From NCBI GenBank assembly GCA_945898215.1, contig CAMDHY010000011.1:1-63204 (forward strand): a stretch of 63,204 nt of DNA, written 5' to 3'. The stretch is from Pseudoxanthobacter soli DSM 19599. Its GTDB lineage: Bacteria > Pseudomonadota > Alphaproteobacteria > Rhizobiales > Segnochrobactraceae. Position 1 is the stretch's first letter. Each line of letters starts with the position of its first letter. The notes below the pieces were generated by a model that was not told the origin of the DNA, searched no databases, and saw nothing but the letters and a program-made list of their open reading frames with translations. This document shows, piece by piece, positions 52,992-62,016 of the stretch. The translations under genes and the position numbers were made by a program.

Positions 52992-54137
52992 ATGGCGACG
53001 GTCGCCGAGACGTGGTGGCGGCAGACCCGACTGGGTCTCGCCGACCGCATCTACGCGGCACGCGACCGGCTTCTCGCCGACCCGCGCTTCCAGCGCTTCG
53101 CTTCCGCCTTCCCGCCGACGCGCGGCATCGCCCGCCGCAAGGGCGCGGCGCTGTTCGATCTCTGCGCCGGCTTCGTCTACTCGCAGATCCTGTTCGCCTG
53201 CGTGCGCGTGCGCCTGTTCGAGGTGCTGGCCGAGGGCCCGGCCACCGTGCCGGCCCTGGCGCGACGGCTGTCGCTGCCCGTGGAGGCGGCCGACCGGCTG
53301 CTCGCGGCGGCGGCCAGCCTCGGCCTCGCGGCGCGGCGCGGCGGCGGCCGCTACGGGCTCGGCGAGCTCGGCGCGGCGCTTCTCGGCAACCCCGGCATCG
53401 CCGAGATGATCGAGCACCACGCGATGCTCTATGCCGACCTCGCCGACCCGCTGGCGCTGCTGCGCGGCGAGGCGAGGGAGACACGGCTCGGCCGCTACTG
53501 GGCCTATGCGGGCACGGAGGCGCCGGCTGCCAGCGCCGACACAGACGTTGCCGGCTACACGCGCCTGATGGCCGCCTCGCAGCCCCTCGTCGCCGAGGAC
53601 GTGCTCGATGCCTACGACGTCTCCCGCCACCGCCGCATCCTGGATGTCGGCGGTGGCGACGGCTCCTTCCTCAACGCGGTGGCCGCGCGGGCGCCCACGG
53701 CGGAGCTCGTGCTGTTCGACCTGCCGGCAGTGGCCGAGCACGCGCGGGCCCGATTCGCACATGGCCCGCTCGCCGGCCGGGCAGAGGCCGTCGGCGGCGA
53801 CTTCTGCCGTGACCCGCTGCCTCCCGGTGCCGACCTCATCACCCTCGTGCGCATCGTCCACGACCACGACGAGGCGACGGTGCGCACGCTGCTCGCCGCC
53901 ACGCGGGCGGCGCTCGCCCCCGGCGGCACGCTTCTGATCGCCGAGCCGATGGCCGGAACGCCCGGCGCCGAGCGGATCGGCGACGCCTATTTCGGCTTCT
54001 ACCTGCTCGCCATGGGCAGCGGCCGGGCCCGTACGCCGGCGATGCTCTCCGCCCTTCTGCGCGAGGCCGGCTTCGTCCGCACCGAGGCCGTGCCAACGCG
54101 GCGGCCGTTCCTCGCTGGGGCTGTCAAGGCAAACTAA
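52992..54137 (+). CDS. crtF: Hydroxyneurosporene O-methyltransferase CrtF
   Basis: A 381-residue SAM methyltransferase with an N-terminal winged-helix dimerisation part (VRLFEVLAEGPATVPALARRLSLP, key part GPATVPALARRL) and motif I RILDVGGGDGSFLNAVAAR; catalytic His region LVRIVHDHDEATV. It methylates the 1-hydroxy group. ATG 52992 fits the CrtF N terminus (WWRQTRLGLADRIYAARDRL). Its stop lies inside a PpsR site. Confidence 0.92.
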   Translation: MATVAETWWRQTRLGLADRIYAARDRLLADPRFQRFASAFPPTRGIARRKGAALFDLCAGFVYSQILFACVRVRLFEVLAEGPATVPALARRLSLPVEAADRLLAAAASLGLAARRGGGRYGLGELGAALLGNPGIAEMIEHHAMLYADLADPLALLRGEARETRLGRYWAYAGTEAPAASADTDVAGYTRLMAASQPLVAEDVLDAYDVSRHRRILDVGGGDGSFLNAVAARAPTAELVLFDLPAVAEHARARFAHGPLAGRAEAVGGDFCRDPLPPGADLITLVRIVHDHDEATVRTLLAATRAALAPGGTLLIAEPMAGTPGAERIGDAYFGFYLLAMGSGRARTPAMLSALLREAGFVRTEAVPTRRPFLAGAVKAN

Positions 54138-54166
54138 CACTAAAAAGACGTCAGGTTTGGTTGACA
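54122..54166. promoter_or_regulatory. PpsR sites upstream of bchC
   Basis: TGTCAAGGCAAACTAACA (54122-54139) is an exact TGT-N12-ACA and covers the crtF stop codon. CGTCAGGTTTGGTTGACA (54149-54166) is one base off, 9 bases further on. This fits the well known CrtJ control of the bchC operon in Rhodobacter. Confidence 0.75.
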
Positions 54167-54189
54167 TTTTTTGGCGTCATGTTTTAGTT
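54161..54189 (+). promoter_or_regulatory. Candidate sigma-70 promoter for bchCXYZ-puf
   Basis: TTGACA (54161-54166), 17-base spacer, TTAGTT (54184-54189). The -35 is perfect and is the right half of the second PpsR site, so bound PpsR would block polymerase. It lies 57 bases before the bchC ATG. Confidence 0.55.
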
Positions 54190-54245
54190 ACGCCAACGAG
54201 CGTCCAACAAAATTGACGCCACGCCGCGGACCCTGGGAGACCCCG

Positions 54246-55178
54246 ATGCACACCCTCGCCGTCGTCCTGCATGCCCCCGAGCGCCTCGCGCTCGATCGGC
54301 TGCAGCTGGACGAGCCGCGCGAGGGCGACGTCGTGGTCGACATCGCCTACAGCGGCATCAGCACCGGCACCGAGCGCCTGTTGTGGAGCGGCCGCATGCC
54401 GCCCTTTCCGGGCCTCGGCTACCCGCTGGTACCGGGCTACGAATCGGTCGGCCGCGTCGTCGCCGCCGACGCGAGCTCGTCGCTCAGCGAGGGCGACACC
54501 GTCTTCGTGCCGGGCGCCAGGTGCTTCGGCGACGTGCGCGGACTGTTCGGCGGAGCCGCCGCCCGCGTCGTCGTGCCGGCCGACCGCCTCACCGCCATCG
54601 ACGCGGCTCTCGGCGACAGTGGTGTGCTGCTGGCGCTCGCTGCCACCGGCCACCACGCCGTCGCCGCGGCCCTGCCCGACCTCATCGTCGGCCACGGTGT
54701 CCTCGGCCGCCTGATCGCCCGCCTGGTGGTGGCGATGGGCGGCGAGCCGCCGACGGTGTGGGAGAAGAACCCCGCCCGCCACGGCGGCGCCGAGGGCTAC
54801 ACGGTCATCGATCCGGCCACCGACCCGCGCCGCGACTACCGCACCATTCTCGATGCCAGCGGCGACGCCGGACTGCTCGACACGCTGATCGCGCGGCTTT
54901 CCCGCGGCGGCGAGATCGTGCTCGCCGGCTTCTACGAGGCGCCGCTCTCCTTCGCCTTCCCGCCGGCCTTCATGCGCGAGGCGCGCCTGCGCATCGCCGC
55001 CGAGTGGAAGCCCGTCGACCTCGCGGCCGTCATGGCCCTGATCGACACGGGCCGGCTCTCGCTCGACGGCCTCGTCACGCATCGCGAAAGCGCGACGCGC
55101 TGCGACGACGCCTACCGGACGGCGTTCGCCGACCCCGGGTGTCTCAAGATGGTTCTCGACTGGAGGGGCTGCTCATGA
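54246..55178 (+). CDS. bchC: Bacteriochlorophyllide a dehydrogenase BchC
   Basis: A 310-residue MDR-type dehydrogenase that oxidises the 3-hydroxyethyl to the acetyl group. [32 protein letters not shown] (key part [14 protein letters not shown]) and [17 protein letters not shown] are BchC marks. ATG 54246 has GGGAG upstream; the longer frame from 54171 would start in the promoter. The stop overlaps the bchX ATG. Confidence 0.95.
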   Translation: MHTLAVVLHAPERLALDRLQLDEPREGDVVVDIAYSGISTGTERLLWSGRMPPFPGLGYPLVPGYESVGRVVAADASSSLSEGDTVFVPGARCFGDVRGLFGGAAARVVVPADRLTAIDAALGDSGVLLALAATGHHAVAAALPDLIVGHGVLGRLIARLVVAMGGEPPTVWEKNPARHGGAEGYTVIDPATDPRRDYRTILDASGDAGLLDTLIARLSRGGEIVLAGFYEAPLSFAFPPAFMREARLRIAAEWKPVDLAAVMALIDTGRLSLDGLVTHRESATRCDDAYRTAFADPGCLKMVLDWRGCS

Positions 55179-56194
55179 CGGCGATGTTCTCGATCGACGC
55201 CCCGATCGACCCGGCGTCGGCGCTCGGCAAGCGCCTGCGGGCCGAAGCGGCGATCGAGCCGGCGCCGGTTGTGACGACCGAGCCGACCAAGGACACGCAG
55301 ATCATCGCGATCTACGGCAAGGGCGGCATCGGCAAGAGCTTCACGCTCGCCAACCTCTCCTACAACATGGCCCAGCAGGGCAAGAAGGTGCTGCTGATCG
55401 GCTGTGACCCGAAGAGCGACACCACCTCGCTCCTGTTCGGCGGCCGCGCCTGCCCGACGATCATCGAGACCTCCTCGAAGAAGAAGCTCGCCGGCGACGA
55501 AGTGAAGATCGGCGACGTCTGCTTCAAGCGTGACGGCGTCTTCGCCATGGAGCTCGGCGGGCCGGAGGTCGGTCGCGGCTGCGGCGGCCGCGGCATCATC
55601 CACGGCTTCGAACTCCTCGAGAAGCTCGGCTTCCACGAGTGGGGCTTCGACTACGTGCTGCTCGACTTCCTCGGCGACGTGGTCTGCGGCGGCTTCGGCC
55701 TGCCGATCGCCCGCGACATGTGCCAGAAGGTCATCGTCGTCGGCTCGAACGACCTGCAGTCGCTCTACGTCGCCAACAACGTCTGCTCGGCGGTCGAATA
55801 CTTCCGCAAGCTCGGCGGCAACGTCGGCGTCGCCGGCATGGTCGTCAACAAGGACGACGGCACCGGCGAGGCAGCCGCCTTCGCGGCAGCCGTCGGCATC
55901 CCGATCCTCGCCGCCATCCCGGCCGACGACGACATCCGCCGCAAGAGCGCCAACTACGAGATCGTCGGCCGCCCCGGCGACCGCTGGGGGCCGCTGTTCG
56001 ACGAACTCTCGCAGAACGTCGCCACCGCCCCGCCGGTGCGACCGACCCCGCTCTCCCAGGACGGCCTGCTCGGCCTGTTCGCCGGCGAGGCGGTCGGGCG
56101 CGGCGTCGTCCTCGAGCCGGCCTCCTTCGAGGACATGTGCGGTCGCACCGACTTCGCCAAGCCGTCCCTCGAAGTCGTCTACGAGACGGTCTGA
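55175..56194 (+). CDS. bchX: Chlorophyllide reductase iron protein BchX
   Basis: A 339-residue NifH-like ATPase of chlorophyllide a reductase. P-loop [10 protein letters not shown] (about 47-56), [10 protein letters not shown], cluster cysteines in GRGCGGRG and GDVVCGGFG. An N-terminal extension of about 40 residues compared with BchL is usual. bchY follows after 10 bases. Confidence 0.97.
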   Translation: MTAMFSIDAPIDPASALGKRLRAEAAIEPAPVVTTEPTKDTQIIAIYGKGGIGKSFTLANLSYNMAQQGKKVLLIGCDPKSDTTSLLFGGRACPTIIETSSKKKLAGDEVKIGDVCFKRDGVFAMELGGPEVGRGCGGRGIIHGFELLEKLGFHEWGFDYVLLDFLGDVVCGGFGLPIARDMCQKVIVVGSNDLQSLYVANNVCSAVEYFRKLGGNVGVAGMVVNKDDGTGEAAAFAAAVGIPILAAIPADDDIRRKSANYEIVGRPGDRWGPLFDELSQNVATAPPVRPTPLSQDGLLGLFAGEAVGRGVVLEPASFEDMCGRTDFAKPSLEVVYETV

Positions 56195-56204
56195 GGCCCG
56201 CCCG

Positions 56205-57761
56205 ATGGATGACCTCCGCCACCCCGGACCCGACATCGAGCCGACTTCGGAGCCCTTGCCGGAGCCCGCTCCGGCGCGCGGCGGCGACGGCCTCGGCTGT
56301 CACGCCGGTGCGGCGGAGTTGAAGAAGGCGGCGGCCGCCGCCGGCAAGAGCGAGACGCTCGCCCGCTACGCCGCCGACTACCCGGCCGGCCCGCACGACC
56401 GCCCGCAGTCGATGTGCCCGGCCTTCGGCTCGCTGCGCGTCGGCCTGCGGATGCGCCGCACCGCGACCGTGCTGTCGGGCTCGGCCTGCTGCGTCTACGG
56501 CCTCACCTTCACCTCGCACTTCTACGGGGCGAAGCGCACCGTCGGCTACGTGCCGTTCAATTCCGAGACGCTGGTCACCGGCAAGCTCTTCGAGGACATC
56601 CGCGAGGCGGTCTTCAAGCTCGCCGACCCGGCGCTCTACGACACCATCGTCATCACCAATCTCTGCGTCCCCACTGCCTCCGGCGTGCCGCTGCAACTGC
56701 TGCCGAAGGAGATCAACGGGGTCCGCATCATCGGCATCGACGTGCCGGGCTTCGGCGTGCCGACCCATGCCGAGGCGAAGGACGTGCTCGCCGGGGCGAT
56801 GCTGAACTACGCCCGCCTCGAGGCCGAGCAGGGCCCGGTGCAGGCGCCGCGCGGCGGCCGCGCCGAGAAGCCGACGGTGACGCTCGTCGGCGAGATGTTT
56901 CCGGTCGACCCGATCTCGATCGGCCGGATGATCGCCCCCCTCGGCCTTGCCACCGGACCGGTGGTGCCGACGCGGGAATGGCGCGAGCTCTATGCCGCCC
57001 TCGACGGCGCCGTGGTGGCGGCGATCCACCCCTTCTACACGGCCTCCTTCCGCGAGTTCGAGGCGGCCGGCCGGCCGATCGTCGGCTCCGCCCCGGTCGG
57101 GCGCGACGGCACGGCGGCCTGGCTTTCGGCGATCGGCAAGTCGTGTGGCGTGTCGGCGGATATGATCGCCGAGGCGCAGAACCGCGAGCTGCCGGCGATC
57201 GAGGCGGCGCTCGCCGCCAACCCGATCAAGGGCCGCATCACGCTGTCGGGCTACGAGGGCTCCGAGCTGATCGTCGCCCGTCTCCTCGTCGAGAGTGGCG
57301 CCGACGTGCGCTATGTCGGCACCGCCTGCCCGCGCACCCGCTTCTCCGACGACGACCGCGCCTTCCTCGAGGCGCGCGGCGTCCACGTCCAGTACCGCGC
57401 CTCGCTCGAGCAGGACCTCGCCGCGATGGCGGAGTTCGAGCCCGATCTCGCCATCGGCACGACGCCGGTGGTGCAGAAGGCGAAACAGGCCGGCCGGCCG
57501 GCGCTCTACTTCACCAACCTCATCTCCGCCCGGCCGCTGATGGGCCGCGATGGCGCCGGCTCGCTCGCCCAGGTCGTCAATGCCGCGATCGCCGGCAAGG
57601 CGCGCTTCGACGAGATGACCGCCTTCTTCGACGGGGTCGGCCAGGGCGACACCGCCGGCATCTGGGAGAACACCCCGAAGCTCCGCCCGGAGTTCCGCGA
57701 GGTCACCCGCAAGCGTCTCGAGAAGGCTGCCAAGGCGCGCAAGATCGAGGAGCCGATCTGA
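56205..57761 (+). CDS. bchY: Chlorophyllide reductase subunit BchY
   Basis: A 518-residue NifD-like subunit. Cluster cysteines are visible in [24 protein letters not shown] and [10 protein letters not shown]. The N terminus (about 1-35) is Pro/Glu-rich. The stop and the bchZ start share one base (TGATG). Confidence 0.96.
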   Translation: MDDLRHPGPDIEPTSEPLPEPAPARGGDGLGCHAGAAELKKAAAAAGKSETLARYAADYPAGPHDRPQSMCPAFGSLRVGLRMRRTATVLSGSACCVYGLTFTSHFYGAKRTVGYVPFNSETLVTGKLFEDIREAVFKLADPALYDTIVITNLCVPTASGVPLQLLPKEINGVRIIGIDVPGFGVPTHAEAKDVLAGAMLNYARLEAEQGPVQAPRGGRAEKPTVTLVGEMFPVDPISIGRMIAPLGLATGPVVPTREWRELYAALDGAVVAAIHPFYTASFREFEAAGRPIVGSAPVGRDGTAAWLSAIGKSCGVSADMIAEAQNRELPAIEAALAANPIKGRITLSGYEGSELIVARLLVESGADVRYVGTACPRTRFSDDDRAFLEARGVHVQYRASLEQDLAAMAEFEPDLAIGTTPVVQKAKQAGRPALYFTNLISARPLMGRDGAGSLAQVVNAAIAGKARFDEMTAFFDGVGQGDTAGIWENTPKLRPEFREVTRKRLEKAAKARKIEEPI

Positions 57762-59209
57762 TGCTGGTCCTCGATCACGATCGCGCCGGCGGCTACTGGG
57801 GTGCCGTCTACGTCTTCACCGCGGTGAAGGGCCTGCAGGTGGTCATCGACGGCCCGGTCGGCTGCGAGAACCTGCCGGTCACCTCGGTGCTGCACTACAC
57901 CGACGCGCTGCCGCCGCACGAGCTGCCGATCGTCGTCACCGGCCTCGGCGAGGAAGAGCTCGGCCAGCACGGCACCGAGGGCGCCATGAAGCGCGCCCAC
58001 GCCACCCTCGACCCGCATCTGCCGGCGGTGGTGGTGACGGGCTCGATCGCCGAGATGATCGGCGGCGGCGTCACCCCGGAAGGCACCGGCATCCAGCGCT
58101 TCCTGCCGCGCACCATCGACGAGGACCAGTGGCAGAGCGCCGACCGCGCCATGAAGTGGCTGTGGTCGGAGTACGGCACCAAGAAGATCCCGGAGCGCAA
58201 GCCCCGCAAGGAGGGCAAGAAGCCCCGCGTCAACCTGATCGGGCCGGCCTACGGCACCTTCAACATGCCGTCGGACCTCGCCGAGATCCGTCGCCTGGTG
58301 GAGGGCATCGGCTGCGAGGTGAACCTGGTGTTCCCGCTCGGCAGCCACCTCGCCGAGGTGCCGCGCCTGATCGATGCCGACGTCAACATCTGCCTCTACC
58401 GCGAATACGGGCGGATGCTGTGCGAGGCGCTCGGCCGGCCCTACCTGCAGGCGCCGATCGGCCTGCACTCGACGACGAAGTTTTTGCGCACGCTGGGCGA
58501 GCTCACCGGCCTCGACCCCGAGCCGTTCATCACCCGCGAGAAGCACACCACCATCAAGCCGCTGTGGGATCTGTGGCGGTCGGTGACGCAGGACTTCTTC
58601 GGCACCGCGAGCTTCGCGATCGTCGCCAGCGAGACCTATTCCCGCGGCATCCGCAACTTCCTCGAGAACGAGATGGGCCTGCCCTGCACGTTCTCGGCCG
58701 CCCGCCGCCCGGGCGCGAAGACCGACAACGAGGCGGTGCGCAAGGCGCTGCAGGGCCGGCCGCCGCTGGTCGTCTTCGGCAGCTACAACGAGCGCATGTA
58801 TCTCGCGGAGACCGGCGCGCGCTCGGTCTACATCCCGGCCTCCTTCCCCGGGGCGATCATCCGCCGCCACACCGGCACGCCCTTCATGGGCTACGCTGGC
58901 GCCACCTACCTGGTGCAGGAGGTGTGCAACGCGCTCTTCGACGCGCTGTTCCACATCCTGCCGCTCGGCACCGATCTCGACCGCGTCGACCCGACGCCGG
59001 CGAAGCGGACGGCGGAGCTGCCCTGGACCGATGAGGCCCAGGCGATGCTCGACCGCGTGCTCGCCGAGCATCCGGTGCTCGTCAGGATTTCCGCCGCCAA
59101 GCGCCTGCGCGACGCCGCCGAGCGCGACGCCCGCAAGGCCGGCGACGACCACGTGACCACGGACAGCCTCGATCGCGCCAAGGCGGTGCTCGCCGGCGCG
59201 ACGACCTGA
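57761..59209 (+). CDS. bchZ: Chlorophyllide reductase subunit BchZ
   Basis: A 482-residue NifK-like partner of Bch[43 protein letters not shown] (Cys ligand in GPVGCENLP) and C-terminal PCP_red-like part ([20 protein letters not shown], key part [19 protein letters not shown]). pufQ begins 72 bases later, so the bchCXYZ and puf units are linked, as in Rhodobacter. Confidence 0.96.
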   Translation: MLVLDHDRAGGYWGAVYVFTAVKGLQVVIDGPVGCENLPVTSVLHYTDALPPHELPIVVTGLGEEELGQHGTEGAMKRAHATLDPHLPAVVVTGSIAEMIGGGVTPEGTGIQRFLPRTIDEDQWQSADRAMKWLWSEYGTKKIPERKPRKEGKKPRVNLIGPAYGTFNMPSDLAEIRRLVEGIGCEVNLVFPLGSHLAEVPRLIDADVNICLYREYGRMLCEALGRPYLQAPIGLHSTTKFLRTLGELTGLDPEPFITREKHTTIKPLWDLWRSVTQDFFGTASFAIVASETYSRGIRNFLENEMGLPCTFSAARRPGAKTDNEAVRKALQGRPPLVVFGSYNERMYLAETGARSVYIPASFPGAIIRRHTGTPFMGYAGATYLVQEVCNALFDALFHILPLGTDLDRVDPTPAKRTAELPWTDEAQAMLDRVLAEHPVLVRISAAKRLRDAAERDARKAGDDHVTTDSLDRAKAVLAGATT

Positions 59210-59281
59210 GTTCGACGGCGCCCGCCCCCGCGCATCCCGCGGGGACCGACGCCGGCGAAGACGAAGACGGAGGAGACCACG

Positions 59282-59506
59282 ATGGCGAACGGACGGACAT
59301 ACGCAGGGGTCGCATCGCGCGATCGCCGGGGCGAGCAGCTGGAATACCGGCTGATCGTCGCCATGACGTTTCCGGTGTTCCTCGGGGTCGCCGTCGCCAA
59401 GAGCATCCTGCGCATCGGCCGACCCGCCAGCGGGCCCCGCCGGTCGCTCATCGAAGAAGCCAGAACCGCCGCGAACACGACGATCCCGTTCGCTTTCATG
59501 GCGTAG
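59282..59506 (+). CDS. pufQ: PufQ, puf operon regulatory/assembly protein
   Basis: A 74-residue protein with one membrane helix (EYRLIVAMTFPVFLGVAVAK) preceded by a charged N terminus, matching PufQ in size and place before pufB. PufQ has been linked to bacteriochlorophyll supply. RBS GGAGGAG lies 8 bases before the ATG. Confidence 0.85.
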   Translation: MANGRTYAGVASRDRRGEQLEYRLIVAMTFPVFLGVAVAKSILRIGRPASGPRRSLIEEARTAANTTIPFAFMA

Positions 59507-59550
59507 CTGCGCACCAAGGTTCGCCCGGCGTCCGCCGGTCGAAGTCGCCG

Positions 59551-59597
59551 GTCGTGGATGTCCACGACGACGAGCCCAGCCGCGCGGGTGGCGCGGC
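59551..59597 (+). promoter_or_regulatory. Two stem-loops in the pufQ-pufB leader
   Basis: GTCGTGGA-TG-TCCACGAC (59551-59568) is a perfect 8-bp stem (two-base apex, so it opens partly in RNA). GCCGCGC-GGGTG-GCGCGGC (59579-59597) is a perfect 7-bp stem. Both lie in the 124-base gap before pufB and may mark a processing site that leaves a stable pufBA 5' end. Confidence 0.5.
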
Positions 59598-59630
59598 ATT
59601 GGCCAACGGCCCTGACTGGAGGTCTGCAGC

Positions 59631-59852
59631 ATGGCTGTCGAGAGGAGTTCGCTTTCGGGTCTTTCCGAGCCGGAAGCGCAAGAGTTTCACCGTATCTTCA
59701 TGTCGAGCTTCATCGGCTTCACCATCGTGGCGGTGATCGCCCACATCCTCGCTTGGATGTGGCGTCCCTGGCTGCCGCCGGTGAGCGGTTACACCACGTC
59801 GATGTCCGACGGGGTGACGACCGTGGCCCAGATCATCTCGACGATCGTCTAA
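59631..59852 (+). CDS. pufB: LH1 antenna beta subunit
   Basis: A 73-residue LH1 beta polypeptide: [20 protein letters not shown] then one helix with the bacteriochlorophyll-ligand His in [15 protein letters not shown]. The C-terminal extension of about 20 residues after WLPP is longer than in most beta chains. RBS GGAGG. pufA follows after 11 bases. Confidence 0.96.
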   Translation: MAVERSSLSGLSEPEAQEFHRIFMSSFIGFTIVAVIAHILAWMWRPWLPPVSGYTTSMSDGVTTVAQIISTIV

Positions 59853-59863
59853 GGGGGTAGGCC

Positions 59864-60049
59864 ATGTGGAAGGTCTGGTTACTGTTCGATCCGAGGCGCG
59901 CTCTGGTAGCGCTCTTCACGTTCCTGTTCGTGCTGGCGCTGGTGATTCACTTCATCCTGCTCAGCACCGACCGGTTCAACTGGCTGGAAGGGCCGCGCGC
60001 GGCCGTCACCGGCGCGATCGAAGTCACGACGGCACTGCCGCTGGCTTGA
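59864..60049 (+). CDS. pufA: LH1 antenna alpha subunit
   Basis: A 61-residue LH1 alpha polypeptide: [20 protein letters not shown], then ligand His in [26 protein letters not shown] gives the RBS. It forms the LH1 ring with PufB around the reaction centre. Confidence 0.96.
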   Translation: MWKVWLLFDPRRALVALFTFLFVLALVIHFILLSTDRFNWLEGPRAAVTGAIEVTTALPLA

Positions 60050-60060
60050 TGCCGGCCTTC

Positions 60061-60089
60061 GGCACGGGGGCCTTCGTGGCTCCCGTGCC
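60061..60089 (+). promoter_or_regulatory. Stem-loop between pufA and pufL
   Basis: GGCACGGGGGCC, loop TTCGT, GGCTCCCGTGCC: a 12-bp stem with one G-U pair, 12 bases after the pufA stop. In Rhodobacter a hairpin here protects pufBA mRNA from 3' decay and gives excess LH1 over reaction centre. The remainder of the 145-base gap holds no gene. Confidence 0.7.
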
Positions 60090-60194
60090 GCCAGCCGCCT
60101 CGGCCCACGGACCTGGTCCGGGCAGGGGGCTGTCGCGGTCGGCGGACGCGGTTCCGCCGTACCGTTTCCCGAATGCCGATCGGAGTGTCGGTCG

Positions 60195-61019
60195 ATGGCT
60201 ATGCTCAGTTTCGAAAGAAAATACCGGGTCCGCGGGGGCACCCTGATCGGGGGAGACCTGTTCGATTTCTGGGTGGGCCCGTTCTACGTCGGCTTCTTCG
60301 GCGTCACGACGTTCCTGTTCTCCGTCCTCGGCACCGCGCTGATCCTCTACGGCGCCGCGCTCGGGCCGACCTGGAACGTCTGGCAGATCTCGATCGCCCC
60401 GCCGGACCTCTCCTACGGCCTCGGCTTCGCACCGATGAAGGCCGGCGGCCTCTGGCAGGTCATCACGGTCTGCGCGATCGGCTCCTTCATCTCCTGGGCG
60501 CTACGTGAGGTGGAGATCTGCCGCAAGCTCGGCATCGGCTACCACGTGCCGTTCGCCTTCAGCGTGGCGATCTTCGCCTACGTCTCGCTGGTGGTGATCC
60601 GGCCGGTGCTGCTGGGCGCCTGGGGGCACGGCTTCCCCTATGGCATCTTCAGCCACCTCGATTGGGTGTCGAACGTCGGCTACCAGTATCTGCACTTCCA
60701 CTACAACCCGGCGCACATGATCGCGGTGACGTTCTTCTTCACCACGACGCTGGCGCTCGCCTTGCACGGCTCGCTGATCCTGTCGGCGGCCAACCCGCGC
60801 AAGGGCGAGGTGGTGAAGACGCCGGAACACGAGAACACGTTCTTCCGCGACACCATCGGATATTCGATCGGCCCACTCGGCATCCACCGGCTCGGCCTGT
60901 TCCTGGCGCTCTCCGCGGGTTTCTGGAGCGCCGTCTGCATCATCATCTCGGGCCCGTTCTGGACCCGCGGGTGGCCGGAGTGGTGGAGCTGGTGGCTCGA
61001 CCTGCCGATCTGGAGCTGA
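60195..61019 (+). CDS. pufL: Photosynthetic reaction centre L subunit
   Basis: A 274-residue protein with five membrane helices: [21 protein letters not shown] at the N terminus (key part [12 protein letters not shown]), special-pair His in [15 protein letters not shown], iron-ligand His in [13 protein letters not shown] and in [11 protein letters not shown]. Length is normal. No strong RBS lies before the ATG at 60195 (GGAGTGTCG is nearest). Confidence 0.97.
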   Translation: MAMLSFERKYRVRGGTLIGGDLFDFWVGPFYVGFFGVTTFLFSVLGTALILYGAALGPTWNVWQISIAPPDLSYGLGFAPMKAGGLWQVITVCAIGSFISWALREVEICRKLGIGYHVPFAFSVAIFAYVSLVVIRPVLLGAWGHGFPYGIFSHLDWVSNVGYQYLHFHYNPAHMIAVTFFFTTTLALALHGSLILSAANPRKGEVVKTPEHENTFFRDTIGYSIGPLGIHRLGLFLALSAGFWSAVCIIISGPFWTRGWPEWWSWWLDLPIWS

Positions 61020-61035
61020 GCGAGGGGAGATGGTG

Positions 61036-62013
61036 ATGAACGACTATCAGAACATCTTCACCCGCGTGCAGGTGCGCGGACCGATCTACGCCGGCGTGCC
61101 GGCCGATCGCGAGGGCGCCTTCGTCCGCCAGGGACAGCCGTTCTTCTCGTACTGGGCCGGCAAGTTCGGCGACGCGCAGATCGGACCTTTCTATCTCGGC
61201 TGGGCGGGAGTCGCGTCGCTGGCCTTCGGTTTCGCCTGGTTCGAGATCGTCGGCCTCAATCTGTGGGCCTCGGTGAACTGGGATCCGATCCAGTTCGTCC
61301 GTCAACTGCCCTGGCTCGGCCTCGAGCCGCCGGGGCCGGAGTGGGGGCTGTCGATCCCGCCCATGGCCCAGGGTGGCTGGTGGCTGCTCGCCGGCTTCTG
61401 CATGACGTGTTCCGTCCTGCTCTGGTGGGTGCGCATGTACACCCGGGCCCGGGCGCTCGGCATGGGCACCCACGTCGCCTGGGCGTTCGCCGCGGCGATC
61501 TGGCTGATGCTGGTGCTCGGCTTCATCCGGCCGCTGCTGATGGGCAGCTGGAGCGAGGCGGTGCCCTTCGGCATCTTCCCGCACCTCGACTGGACCGCGG
61601 CGTTCTCGATCCGCTACGGCAACCTCTTCTACAACCCGTTCCACTGCCTCTCGATCGTCTTCCTCTACGGCTCGACGCTGCTGTTCGCCATGCACGCCGC
61701 GACGATCCTGGCGGTCAGCCGCTTCGGCGGCGAGCGTGAGATCGAGCAGATCGTCGACCGCGGCACCGCCTCCGAGCGCGCCGCCCTCTTCTGGAGGTGG
61801 ACGATGGGCTTCAACGCCACGATGGAGTCGATCCATCGCTGGGCGTGGTGGTTCGCGGTGCTCTGCCCGCTCACCGGCGGCATCGGCATCCTGCTCACCG
61901 GCACGGCGGTCGACAACTGGTACCTCTGGGCGGTCGAGCACGGCGTCGCCCCGTCCTATCCGCACACCGGACCGGCGATCGTCGATCCTGCGACGCTGAC
62001 GACGGGGGGCTGA
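61036..62013 (+). CDS. pufM: Photosynthetic reaction centre M subunit
   Basis: A 325-residue, five-helix protein: [13 protein letters not shown] at the N terminus, special-pair His in [15 protein letters not shown], iron ligands His in [11 protein letters not shown], Glu in GGEREIEQI and His in [14 protein letters not shown] 61036 is preferred to ATG 61030 because AGGGGAG then lies 6 bases upstream rather than touching the start. Confidence 0.97.
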   Translation: MNDYQNIFTRVQVRGPIYAGVPADREGAFVRQGQPFFSYWAGKFGDAQIGPFYLGWAGVASLAFGFAWFEIVGLNLWASVNWDPIQFVRQLPWLGLEPPGPEWGLSIPPMAQGGWWLLAGFCMTCSVLLWWVRMYTRARALGMGTHVAWAFAAAIWLMLVLGFIRPLLMGSWSEAVPFGIFPHLDWTAAFSIRYGNLFYNPFHCLSIVFLYGSTLLFAMHAATILAVSRFGGEREIEQIVDRGTASERAALFWRWTMGFNATMESIHRWAWWFAVLCPLTGGIGILLTGTAVDNWYLWAVEHGVAPSYPHTGPAIVDPATLTTGG

Positions 62014-62016
62014 GCC

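Noticed and set aside
54171-54245. Longer N terminus for bchC
   Set aside because: It would start within the promoter and lacks an RBS; the 54246 start has GGGAG and the family-typical N terminus.
59210-59281. PpsR site directly before pufQ
   Set aside because: This 72-base gap is GC-rich with no TGT-N12-ACA; any puf promoter is more likely inside bchZ or further upstream.
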